Source of the DNA: Ophioderma brevispina
Lineage: Eukaryota; Echinodermata; Ophiuroidea; Amphilepidida; Ophiodermatidae
Reading direction: 5' to 3'
DNA length: 64,000 nt
Assembly (NCBI GenBank): GCA_023653785.1
Contig: JAMKCH010044175.1
Location: 50,095-114,094 of the forward strand
The notes under the pieces are model-generated. The model had not been told where the DNA came from. It was given only the letters and a program-made list of their open reading frames with translations, and made no database searches. This document shows, piece after piece, positions 45,940-57,075 of this stretch. Positions within the stretch are counted from its first letter, which is position 1. The number at the start of each line of letters is the position of its first letter. The translations under genes were made by a program, and so were the position numbers.

Positions 45940-47820
45940 TATACGATCAGTATATCAGCGGCTCATAATATAACCGAGTCCAGTATATCAGACAAGGTTC
46001 ATTTTCAGTATAGGTTTTTACAACAAGCACCTGTCTTACATTTGTAGTACTGTCACACTTGATCATAGCCAATCCTGCCAGCAAGGGAACACACATTCTT
46101 GCGAGAAGATTGCCACAGTGTTGAGGATCTTGCAGGCCTTCGGTTTTGCAGATCACAATCTCCGGGAATAAGCAAATTGCCCCTGCTTTCAAACCATAAG
46201 ACTATAGGAAGTAATAATTATGGATGCATCTCTTATTGACCTTGACCCACAGTTGCTGTTGGTAGTAATGTTTTCTTATATACGTTGAAAATCAAGCTGT
46301 TCTCTCAAAGTCACATTGTGGGCATTGCTATTAAATGCAGCAAAACTCAGGTGATAAACGTCTTCAGGTCTGTCGATGGTTTGGGGCACTTGACAAAGAA
46401 TGTTCCCAGCCCATAATTGTACTTTCTGTTACCCGGGACACGATGTCAAATTCTGATCAGAGAAGAATTTTCTGTTTGCAGGTTAGCGTTAGGGCTTTGC
46501 CAAGTTTTGTATTCGCTATAAGCTTGTCACCCCGCGCGACCATGCAGATACGGTAGAGTGGTCATACCGATCTTTTCACTCCTGATGTTGCGAAAAACCA
46601 GAGCTCTTGAGGCCAGATTTTTTCCAATTAACTTGTTGTGTTGGTATAAGAGACACACAAAGACATTTGTGTTACCTAGATGATTGCATTATGGATGTAG
46701 GTCTTACTTTGGTCTAAAACGTATACCAAGGAATAGAGGTGTTTTGGTTTGGTTATGGGTTCAGGGCTATCAACATAGAATGCCTGAAGCGGTTTGCTGA
46801 TGAATGATGACAAACAGTTGCAGTTCTCTCATTCCAATGGGATATTTTGTTGGTGATATCACATCAAGAAAGACATTTTCGTTTGGCTTTCTGTCTTCTC
46901 TTTCTCTCTTTTTCAATTTTTGATGCTGTGATCTCTGTATGTATCAAAATAAACCATGGATCCACCACATGGTGCCAGCTTTGTTGACCATACTGTAGAT
47001 GTCAAGAAAATGGCAAGGAATGTCGTGTAGTTTGTGGGGAGGTTTCTGGTCCTCTTGACGGATTAGTGGTTACAAGCTCAAGTAACCATTATCGTTAACC
47101 GAGAAGAAGCAGAATTGGTGATCTTGTGCTTGGAAGTAGCTCCTTAACAGTTTTCCATTGGCATCTACCCAATATCGGAGAGCTTGATGGCGTGGCTCAC
47201 TGCCAATACCAATACCTCTATGCCTTGGAATATCACAACAGGCAGGAGGGTATCCCTGAGTGTTAATTTCATTCCCTCGCTAACTGCATGGTGGAAAAAG
47301 CTGATGACAGGATGATAATTATTCAAATATGCAAGACATTTTAATGTCAACGTTTTCAGAACCTACACCCACAAACGCTTATATCAGGGGACGCGGATTG
47401 TCTTTGGGTGGTCTGTTATACTATTACTAATTGGAGAGATCTTGGCCTCAAAGAGTTCTGGATTTTTTTGGCAACTCAGGAGTGAAAAAAATCAATATTA
47501 TCCCAAGCGGTATCTTCATGCCGTAGGAATTGAGCTTACAAAGTATCTTCCCGCACTCCATATGCTGCGTGGGTATGATGCAACTACCATGATAGTCACA
47601 AAAATTGGCAGCCTTATAATGCTGTCCACAAAATAAAAAAATCTCTTGATCAAGATTTTGACAGTTCAGTCCACAGCCACAGGATACACTCTGATCAAGT
47701 GTTTCAACATCCAGAGACCTGACGAATTTGGCAACATGCGTTTTTGCTGCATTATAAGGAAGGGAACCCCGCAAGGTGAACTTTGAGAGATTGTACCTCA
47801 ATAAATGATAGGAAAACATT
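45940..47820 (-). pseudogene. Possible decayed gene of the 4.6-kb transposon
   Basis: The minus strand has clustered open stretches unlike the AT-rich flanks: 123 aa at 47448-47819 with a Cys-rich segment (SCGCGLNCQNL, FCGQHYKAANFCDYHG), about 55 codons near 47060-47220 (RGIGIGSEPRHQALRYW, FCFFSVNDNGYL) and 81 aa at 45947-46192. Frames shift between them. Lying between the TIRs, it would be the place for a transposase, but I see no DDE motif and recognise no family. Confidence 0.25.
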
Positions 47821-48059
47821 CCTGCGGGCTACTACCAACAGTAACGTGAGTCCAAGCCCCATTTAGAGACCCATTCGTAATTATGAATTCCCGAGTGGAT
47901 AGTCCTTGAGATTATGATCTCAAAAAAAAACACAAAGGCCGCCAAGATCCATACACATGTGCAATGTGCTCGCAAAATGCGTGGGTCCTTGCAGGATTGC
48001 TATGTGGTCAAGTGTTGCAAGTATTGCAAATGCAAAGGCATTGTGATTGTTGTAAAACC

Positions 48060-48225
48060 CTGATAGAAACACTCTCTGATATATTGCGACTCAGTTACGT
48101 TATGAACACTACCTGATATACCTGGACCTCAGTTAGTTATGAACACTGCCGGGATCCTGGACTCGGTAAAATTATGAACACTGCCTGATAACCTGGGACT
48201 CAGTTATTCAGGAACACTGAATTTG
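48060..48225 (+). repeat. About 45-bp minisatellite
   Basis: About four imperfect copies of CTGATANCCTGGACTCAGTT and ATGAACACTGC. It lies between the coding-like part and the inner TIR-related repeat of the 4.6-kb element. Confidence 0.65.
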
Positions 48226-48389
48226 ACAAAAATCGGGCTTTTACCCATGATAGAATTTGTGGCACACTTCCTATGTTGTTCCTTGAGATCATATACCCTG
48301 GAACATTGCGATATTATTGCGTGAAGCCTTATATTAATTAGAAGAGAGCTGGCTATGCACATAAAAGGAAACCAGATACGGTTATAAAT

Positions 48390-48850
48390 TATATATTTAC
48401 GTTACTAGATGATAGCGGGGTATATGCCAATTTCTAGGTTTTTCACCTTTCAGTTCCATATTCGGACGCCAATTGAATTTGAAAGCATATTAAAATATGA
48501 AAAGTCCGAATAAGGCTTTTCGGGTCATTGAGCTAGTTACTTGTGACACAAAGAGTATTGGTGAAGACGACCACATACATTTATAATTTTGTAGATTGCA
48601 ATGGTTTGGGGCAGCCATTTTGGACACCAAATTGGATTGAAAAAGTCACTATATTGAACACCATTTTAACTGAGCTGTGTGTTTGCTTTATCTGAACATC
48701 AATTGTATTGAAAAAAAGTCTTTGGTTTTATTCAAAGGACCTTAAGAATTTTTAATAGGCTTTTTAATAGATTTTTGCCACCATTTTGAATTTGGCGAAA
48801 TCAGGAATTTCGTCTAGGATATCAATTGACCACACTATCCATGTTATTGT
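48390..48850 (+). repeat. Internal partial copy of the right TIR
   Basis: Directly repeats 49220-49700 (AGATGATANCGG, ATTTTGTAGATT, GTNTTGCTTTNATCT, CGACCTTAA/GGACCTTAAGAAT, GCCATTTTGAATTTGG). The right end of the element therefore has two successive TIR-like blocks about 840 bp apart. Confidence 0.65.
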
Positions 48851-49782
48851 TTCCAGGGGATAACCCCAGAGGGCGTTTCCTGAATCAATCCCATGATTGC
48901 ATAGCAAGTTGCCTATACTGTACTGTGATAAAACATGTTCAGTACTTAGGGATAAAAAGTTTCCAAAAGTTTAAGAACCACAAGGCATTTCATAATCATG
49001 CTAGAATTCCCTAGTATAATTCTTTGTGGGCTAAAATGAAGCGTTAAATATGTTTGTAAGTCAGGTTTTTTGTGTGGTAAGAATAGGATTTTTTATTGGA
49101 TCACATTGACCATATTAGGTGAAAATTTCCCAAAAACGGGCATGTGGGATTGACTCAAAACACCCTCGGGTAAACCCCAAATGTATAAATGATTATCGAC
49201 ATTGTAGTCAGTGTACGGTAATTTCTAGATGATAACGGTATAATGGCAATTTATATGGCGTTTTACTTTTTAGTAGCCTTAATCGAGCACCATTTTTGAA
49301 TTTGAATATGAGCATTATTACAAATATTAAATGTCAGAAAAACTTTATGTGGCCATTGGAGGTTATTAATTAATGAGGACACACTGGACATGATGGATTT
49401 GATATGCAAATTACGAGTCATATATGCCATTTTGTAGATTTCAAATGTTTTGGCAACCATAATGGCCGACCCATCGTGGATTTGAAAACTGTTAACAATT
49501 TAAAATACCATTTTTAATGGTCTGCGTGTTGCTTTTATCTTAACATACATTTTATTAACCAAAAAACATTTATTTTGTTTGTTATAAGCGACCTTAAAGA
49601 ATCCTAGTAGTCTATTTAATTTGATGTTGGCGGCCATTTGAATTTGGAAAAAAATCGGCCTTCGCCGGATATTCAATTTGGGCATATATCACAAGTTGTT
49701 CCTAGGATTGATATTAGTCTAAAAACAGAGTTATCCTCTCCTAAATTAAGTGCATACAAAATCTTAGCCAGCTCCTAGACTA

Positions 49783-50939
49783 CAAAGCTGGATTTTTGTT
49801 CGAAGATATAGTACTTTAGTGCAAACTCTCATCGCAGCAAGATAATTTTTATGGTCAAAGCGTTCGGAAAAAGCATTACACAAAATGTCATTAGTTATTT
49901 AATAGGGAAGTGTATGTCTCGCGCTAAGTGAGAAAGCGTACAGCAGAACCAATGAAGCATTCGTAGAGGGGCTTTCTTCCTTTTTCCCATGTTGCTTTAA
50001 GATTAATGTGTTCTTGAATGAACGTTGCAGTTGGTACCCGAGAGTGTTTTAAACAAGCTTCAATTTTACATAGTATATCATGAATTCTTTAGTGAACAAC
50101 TACTCTAAAATCTAATTATTTCCGATTTTAGAGTTTATTTCCCACTAATAGTTGTTGAGTAACATTTTTTATCACTTTCATTTATTTAAACCTTAGATAT
50201 TAAGTGCACTTTGATTCAATTACTAACACTACTTCCCAACGACGCCCTGGTTTATATTTAACAAAATAAAAGGTAAATGTGTATATAATTTGCTAGTTAT
50301 TAAATTGTGTTGTTAATGCTATACTCTGTTAGCCCCAGTGGGGCATATCCGACGAGAAACAGCTGGCAATGTTTAGACCATAGGTGTACAAATTAATTTG
50401 TTGTCGTTAGATTCAAAGTTTTAAACTCATTTATTCAGCTTGAATGAAGACAGAAATGATTTTTTTTATAACATAAATTCCATATTCTGGTCTACGCCTC
50501 AGATCCGATGCAAAATAAGATATAGTCCACTGGGAGCCATAGTCCGGGCTCCATAGACGACAACGGAATAAAGCGTGAAACTAATGTTGTGTGACGATTC
50601 AACTAATTCGAGTGCCCTATCCTTTACCGATGTAGGTGGACTATGAGTCCGGCTGGCTGTAAAAAACATGTTTCTTTTTCGATTTTTAATGAACCTTGAA
50701 TAAAATTGGTAGCGTCCTAACTTCTTGAAAAGTAAAGAAATTATTAACTTGTTTGTTTTTAAAGGAGAATGGAACATTACAATGTGTTCATTTTTTTCCT
50801 TGTCATATACCATGGTCAATATTTATCTGGGATATAAAAATACAGGTATTTAGAAAGGAAAAACATCCAAAGTCTCGAAAAACCATGACGATATTTTGAT
50901 AAATTTTGAAAGGAAAACAGAGTCATCCTATACCACTGG
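49783..50939 (+). repeat. Array segment gamma, copy 1
   Basis: Near-collinear with 52779-53920 and much closer to it than the 1-12 kb copies are to one another. It carries a conserved 11-bp hairpin ACTCTAAAATC/GATTTTAGAGT (50102-50134) and a truncated Ginger1-like MITE at 50521. Confidence 0.85.
50521..50653 (-). mobile_element. Ginger1-like MITE in gamma 1, both ends lost
   Basis: Minus orientation. Starts at TATAGTCCACTGGGAGCC and ends near GAGTCCGGC, so both outermost TIR parts are missing. Collinear with 53489-53621. Confidence 0.65.
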
Positions 50940-52000
50940 TTGGCTATCACTGTGTATGTATGTTTTACCCAGAAATGATGTAACCGGAAACATTAGTTAC
51001 ATGAAAATGTAAGTATTTGTACCTTAAATTAACCTTACACGTACATAAATATTTCTTGGTGTTAATTTAGATTCAGGAGAAAATTAAACATATCAGAAAA
51101 CCTCTTAAAATGTTGTCTTAGAATGATTAAAATCAATAAATGAATATTTTTTGTGTTACAATGTTGTGTGGGATACTATAAATGATGCAATGACATAGTT
51201 TTTGATGATTTTTGATCAAAATGACTTTTTTAATTCCTTGGATTCCTATATGTAAAAATGTCAATTTTTAATGCATGTCCACTACTAAAATTGACTACCT
51301 TGTGACTGGAAACGTTTCAACCCAACGCAATTCCACTCTCCTGTAATACGTAAAAAGCAAATGTATTTGTTATATCCATTAGTCATATATATTAGCAAAT
51401 AATTTCAATGCGATTCCTGGCATAATCAAATCACTTTGTTTACTTATTCCATGCCAATTACACGTGAAGCATAATTATCGTTAGTAATTTTAATGATATC
51501 CCAGCGACTGAGATATTCTCTGTTCTAGTGAATAAGTCTGCATTACTCAAATGGAGTTCAACGTAATTTTCTTCTTGAGAAATTTTGAATTGTGTTTTGG
51601 TCTAACCATTCTCTAACCATTGCTAGGTCGAAAATTAATTTTCTATGGTGTTAAAATATAAGACATGGGCCTACCAATATCATATCGATTCTTTCTGCAC
51701 TCTAGATTGGGGTAAGATGCATTGGTAACGTGATACTCTTTGGCGCTATATAATAATATCTATTATCAACATAAAGAAGGACGAGTTGTATCAAATTGCA
51801 TTCAGTTTTTAACAGTGTCATTTAGCACCTTCCCCATCAAATCCAAATTCGAATATATTCATAGAAAACCGTTGAAGAAGTTTTTTATCGGGCTCATAAT
51901 CCACCTACAACGGTAAATAATAGGGCACTCGATTCAGTTGACTCGTCACGCAACATTAGATTCACCCTTAATTCCACTGTCGTCAATGGAGCCCGGACTA
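50940..52000 (+). repeat. Array segment alpha, copy 2
   Basis: Lacks the CACTRTTA and TTAA MITEs found in alpha 1 and so gives their empty sites. It ends in a truncated Ginger1-like MITE. Confidence 0.8.
51873..52000 (+). mobile_element. Ginger1-like MITE in alpha 2, eroded
   Basis: GTTGAAGAAGTTTTTTATCGG...GCCCGGACTAG. The same insertion as at 42043 and 56748 by position. The right end has been replaced by GGGACGATATCCCTAACGTCCC. Confidence 0.6.
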
Positions 52001-52778
52001 GGGACGATATCCCTAACGTCCCTAGAAGAAAATCTGGCGATCGCCGTAAATAAGAGAGCTATAACGTTATTTTTCTTGTTAGATCAAGGGGCAATTTAAG
52101 CCTAGGGACGTTATGGATATTACCAAATTACCACTGAAAAATATTCCCTAAAAAACAGGAAAAAGCCTGGACAGAGCAAGATGATTGCAGTGGTTACACT
52201 TTGTCCATGTACACCTTACCACCAACAAATTGTAGCAGTGGTTTGCCTCTCAGTTTTAAGAACCAAGGTCAAGTAATATATTTACCTTGAGGAATGAAGA
52301 TGGAATCAAGTTTGTATGGTTTTAAAGGCTGACTCATATTTACCAGATGGCGTCCTCAAGGTTACTAAGAAATCGAGTTTTTTTGGCATATATAGATAAT
52401 GATCCTCCACATACTAATTACCTTGTGAAAAAGTTGAAATCGATGTCCTTCATATAGAATATCACAACTTTGTGATCAAATTTCGAATCCAGAATTTTTA
52501 TAATACACACTATCCTCAGTATTTTACTGCTATACTTCACATAAAGGTTAACAACATCAAAACGGAAAATCCGATTCATCTCAAACTTTAGAACTGAGCA
52601 TTTTAGGTGACTATCTTTAATTTTAGTTAACTATTTTAAGTTAACGCGTAGAATTTTCTCAATTGTTGCCCTGCTCTTTAATTAAAAATATTATTAAAAA
52701 TGAAGCTACCTTGTAAATTTTGAATACATTTTGAGAGGGAAAATTATTGCTCAATGCCTTGATTGCTTTTCTAACAAG
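52001..52778 (+). repeat. Array segment beta, copy 2 (with short lead-in)
   Basis: About 52100-52778 matches beta 1; 52001-52100 includes ATAACGTTATTTTTCTTGTTAG, similar to the right end of the CACTRTTA MITE. The join CAAGCAACGCTGG at the end is the empty site of the 4.6-kb transposon. Confidence 0.7.
52322..52645 (+). mobile_element. TTAA-target MITE (AAAGGCTGACTC family) in beta 2
   Basis: Starts TTAAAGGCTGACTCAT. Paralogous with 44693. Confidence 0.6.
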
Positions 52779-53919
52779 CAACGCTGGATTAGGCTACAAG
52801 ATAAAGTACTTTAGTGCAAACTCTCACCGCAGCAAAATAATTTATGGTCAAGCGTTCCGGACAAAGCATTACACAAAATGTCATTAGTTATTTATATAGT
52901 GACTTGTTATGTCTCGCTCTTAGTGAGAAAGCGCGCAACAGATCCACTGAAGCATTCGTAGATGGTCTTTCTTCCCTTTTCCCATGTTCTTGAATGAACG
53001 TTGCAGTTGGTACCCTAGACTGTTTTAAACAAGCTTCAATTTCACATAGTATAATTCTTTAGTGAACAACTACTCTAAAATCTAATTATTTCCGATTTTA
53101 GAGTTTATTTCCCACTAATAGTTGTTGAGTAACATTTATTTATCACTTTCATTTATTTAAACCTTAGATATTAAGTGCACTTTGATTCAATTACTAACAC
53201 TACTTCCCAAGGAGGCCCTGGTTTATTTTTACAAAATAAAAGGTAAATGTGTATATAATTTGCTAGTTATTAAATTGTGTTGTTAATGCTATACTCTGTT
53301 AGCCCCAGTGGGGCATATCCGACGAGAAACAGCTGGCAATGTTTAGACCATCTGTACAAATTAATTTGTTGTCGTTAGATTCAAAGTTTTAAACTCATTT
53401 ATTCAGCTTGAATGAAGTCAGAAATGATTTTTTTTATAACATAAATTCCATATTCTGGTCTACGCCTCAGATCCGATGCAAAATAAGATATAGTCCACTG
53501 GGAGCCATAGTCCGGGCTCCATAGACGACAACGGAATAAAGCGTGAAACAAATGTTGCGTGAAGATTCAACTAAATCGAGTGCCCTATTCTTTACCGATG
53601 TAGGTGGACTATGAGTCCGGCGGGCTGTAAAAACATGTTTCTTTTTCGATTTTTAATGAACCTTGAATAAAATTGGTAGCGTCCTAACTTCTTGAAAAGT
53701 AAAGAAATTATTAACTTGTTTGTTTTTAAAGGAGAATGGAACATTACAATGTGTTCAAATTTTTCCTTGTCATACCAGGGTCAATATTTATCTATGATAT
53801 AAAAATACAGGTATTTAGAAAGGAAAAATATCCTATATAAGTCTCGAAAAACCGTGACGATATTTTGATAAATTTTGAAAGCAAAACAGAGAAATATGTC
53901 ATCCTACCACTGTTTGGCT
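52779..53919 (+). repeat. Array segment gamma, copy 2
   Basis: Direct copy of 49783-50939. The hairpin near 53080-53112 and the MITE at 53489 are retained. Confidence 0.85.
53489..53621 (-). mobile_element. Ginger1-like MITE in gamma 2, both ends lost
   Basis: Collinear with 50521-50653; TATAGTCCACTGGGAGCC...GAGTCCGGC. Confidence 0.65.
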
Positions 53920-54800
53920 ATCACTGTGTACGTATGTTTTACTCAGAAATGATGTAACCGGAAACAGTAGTTACACTATGAAAATGTAAGTATTTTGTAT
54001 CTTAAATTAACCTTATCCTACACGTACATAAATATTTCTTGGTGTTAATTTAGATTCAGGAGAAGATTAAACATATCAGAAAACCTCTTAAAATTTTGTC
54101 TTAAAATGATTAAAATAAAAAAAAATATTTTCTGTATTAAAAAGTTGCGTGGGATACTATAAATGATGGAATAACATAGTTTTTGATGATTTTATATAAA
54201 CTGTTATAAAAATATGACAAAAATCATCAATGTAAAACTTCTCAAAAGTTGATCAAAATGTTGACTTTTTTAATTCCTTGGATTCCTACATCTAAAATGT
54301 CCACTTTTGTAATACATGTCCACGGTTACCTTATGACAAGCAACGTTTCAACCCAATGCAATTACACCACTCTCTTTTTTATACGTAAAAAGCAAATGTA
54401 TTTGTTGCATCCAGTAGTAATTTATATTAGCAAATAATTCCAATGCGATTCTTGGCATAATCAAATCACTTTGTTTACTTATTCCATGGCAATTACACAT
54501 GAAGCATAATTATCGGTAGTAATTTTAATGACTATCCTAGCGACCGCGATTATTCTATTTTTATGAATCGAGTTTGCATACTGAAAACCAAATAAGGGCG
54601 TTATTGCATTTTCTTCTGAGGAAAATTTTACACGGATGTGATTTTTGTCATATTTTAAATATGCTAGGCGTGAATCCATTTTCTGTGAGTTAAGAGATAA
54701 GACATAGTCTCCAATGTCATATCGATTCTTTCTGCAATCTAGATTGGCGTAAGACGAATGGTTAATGTGAGTCCTTTGGCGCTTCGTGTGATATCTAATA

Positions 54801-56620
54801 GTCGTGTCCACACGTGCGATATTCGTCCGATGGAATTAAGTTAAACACCAATCCACTAATTCCACTCACGCCTATTATACCCGATGTAATCTCTCCAAAT
54901 GCGGCGGAATAAGTCACTTAATACCGGAACCTAAAAGTGATCGGTTTTTAGTGTGGATATAAATTTGCCGTGTGGACTGCGCGTCGGAGTACTCTATCGG
55001 ACCAACGAGGCTTAAGTCCGCGATTAATGCCGAAGAAAGAAGAGCAGGGTAAGTCGGTCGAACTTTATGACCGGGATTAGTAAAGTAGTGTGGACGCTTC
55101 TATCGGAACTAACCGTGGCATTTTCGTCTTTTCTGAAGTAAAGCAGCCGCCGTTATCAGGGGGGGGCAGACGAAGTGAGCGACTCAGGACCTGGAAAAAA
55201 TGGGGAGAAATTTTGAAGGCACGGGAGAAAAAAGGGGAAAGGAAAAGGGAGGAGGGGAAAAGAGTAAAGAGAAGAGAGCCAGGGCGAAGCCGGTGTGTTT
55301 GTGTTAGGATTTACAGCATGCAGAGCTGACCACCGTCTCATTGCGGCTCAAAGAAATAAGTCAGTCCGGCAAGCGGTGAAAACGTCATTAAAACGTTTCC
55401 AAATCTTACAAATATTGTTTCCCAAAATCCGGGATACGCCACTGATTCTGGGAAAATTTATAGTGCCCGTCCAACGGTAAGGGGGAAAATCTACAGTTAC
55501 GCGTGTACGCCCTGATGGAAAGACAGCCAGCATTCTGCATGTTTCGAATGTACAGCCAAAACAGGCTTTCTTCTCACCTCGTCCTCTTCGAGCAAGGTCA
55601 AGCCTGATCGGTTAGGATAGCATCAAGTTGAAGATTTAATTTCAGATTTTGTGTTGAATCACTTAAGCATGATCCGTAATATCTCAAGTTACTTGGACCC
55701 TGTGGTTTAATAGAGTTACAAGGGGTGGAGACCTTTGGATAAGGGCCATGTTTTGTAAACGGAGTTAGTTGTTAAAAAAACATCACAGACGGACGTTTTT
55801 TCACTATAATTCATTTGGCCTTAGTTTTTTTTTTTTTTTGACTTTCACCGTTTCTAAGGTTTTGTTTAATATTATAGCTTGAAAATTATTCTAAGGAAAC
55901 CCAAAAACTATTAGAAAATATTTCTACAGAAATAGTTCTGTCACACGGTTGTTAGCATTTTGATGCAAAATTGTCCATACGTGATGACAAAAAGAATGTA
56001 CAAAGTGGTTTTATTCCTTAGCAGGTCAGAAATTAGAAAAAAACACGCTGAACAATCGTTGACCTGCACTACGTGTGAATGAAAGTTAAAATCAATTAAA
56101 TGTATCTTCACCAAAATTGAAATTGAAAATCATGACAGACGGACACTTTTTCATCACGGACGGACATTACTTTTGTATTGGTTGTCACAGAGAACTGATT
56201 TTGCCATTAATTACCATTTAAATGGGTCATTGTGAGAGTTTTTTCAACGGTGTTTAGGTTCCTGTGCATGAATAAAAAAGATTTCGATAAGTAACGATGT
56301 TTTCACATGTTTCTTTCATATTTTAATCATTATTCTAACCTTCTTTGTATTAAAGTTTATAACTCCGATGCCAGTTCCCATGGACCACTTACGGTCAGCT
56401 AGTACCGGTAATAAGTTTATCGGACTTAAAGTTATGTCGGATCTAAGCGCTAATACCGTTAGATGCGCGTCCACACGACCAAATTTAAGTCCGATAGTAA
56501 TACCGACAGGATTTAGATCCGATCAGTGCGCGTCCACACGTCAACTTTAAGTCCGACGTTAATACCGACCAGAGTTAATACCGGTATTAAGTGACTTAAG
56601 TCCGACCGTGTGGACACGAC
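54801..56620. mobile_element. 1.8-kb TIR transposon, GTCGTGTCCACACG ends
   Basis: Left GTCGTGTCCACACG, right CGTGTGGACACGAC. TAATA flanks both sides (54796-54800, 56621-56625). Alpha 2 at 51757 (TCTATTATCAAC) shows the uninterrupted locus. GCGTCCACACG followed by TAAGTCCGA recurs inside the right end (about 56465-56492 and 56528-56556), resembling subterminal binding sites. A purine-rich tract covers 55190-55285 and GACAGACGGAC-type repeats lie at about 55784 and 56132. The short frames are not conserved-looking; non-autonomous or decayed. Confidence 0.75.
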
Positions 56621-56747
56621 TAATATCAACATAAAGAGGGACGAGTTGTATCAAATTACATTCGGTGTTATTTAGTAGCTTCCCAAAATGGCGCAACAAC
56701 TAGAGACCCATCAAATCCAAAATTCGAATATATTCATAGAATACCGG

Positions 56748-56885
56748 TGTAGAAGTTTTTTATAGTCCGCCGCGTTCATAGTTAACCTAAACTCGATTCA
56801 GTTGACTCTTTTCGCAACATTAGTTTCATGCTTTATTCCGCTGTCATGTATGGAGCCCGGACTATGGCTCTATAGGCGGACTATA
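56748..56885 (+). mobile_element. Ginger1-like MITE in alpha 3, right end lost
   Basis: CCGG at 56744-56747, TGTAGAAGTTTTTTATAG. Ends GGCGGACTATA, then CAGCAGCTCAAAAG as in alpha 1. Confidence 0.7.
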
Positions 56886-57075
56886 CAGCAGCTCAAAAGA
56901 GTACCACCATTAAGAGAAATATGGTTGCTAGTCCAATAAAATGACTCGCTCCTTGCTACCAATACTAATTAATGTATTAAGATAATGGTTATAAAACAAA
57001 ATAATGTTAAATATCCAGTAGTACCTGAACGTTATCCAATTATGTTTGCAATCACTTAAAGTGGCAAATGCAAAG

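Larger units (their letters stand above)
45166..49782. mobile_element. 4.6-kb DNA transposon with about 520-bp TIRs
   Basis: The left arm (45166 to about 45690) pairs with the reverse complement of the right arm (about 49255-49782) over several landmarks: CACTTAATTTAG, AGACTAATAT, GGAACAACTT, AAGATAAAAGCAACAC, ATTTGTAATAAT and GCTCGATT.AAGGCTAC. Termini are TAGTAGGAGG and CTCCTAGACTA, target duplication CAA. Beta 2/gamma 2 at 52772-52785 reads CAAGCAACGCTGG, the empty site. Inside are a second partial copy of the right arm (48390-48850), a minisatellite, and minus-strand coding-like sequence. Confidence 0.8.
53920..57075 (+). repeat. Array segment alpha, copy 3, interrupted
   Basis: The alpha sequence runs 53920-54800, is broken by the GTCGTGTCC transposon, and resumes at 56621 (TAATATCAACATAAAGAGGG) to 57075. 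The alpha 1 match continues beyond GTGGTAAATGTAAAG at 42340, whereas here it stops at CAAATGCAAAG and LINE sequence begins. Confidence 0.8.

Noticed and set aside
55090..55329. 79-aa Lys/Arg/Glu-rich frame as a gene
   Set aside because: It reads through a purine-rich tract inside a TIR transposon; such tracts give KE/RE-rich peptides by composition.
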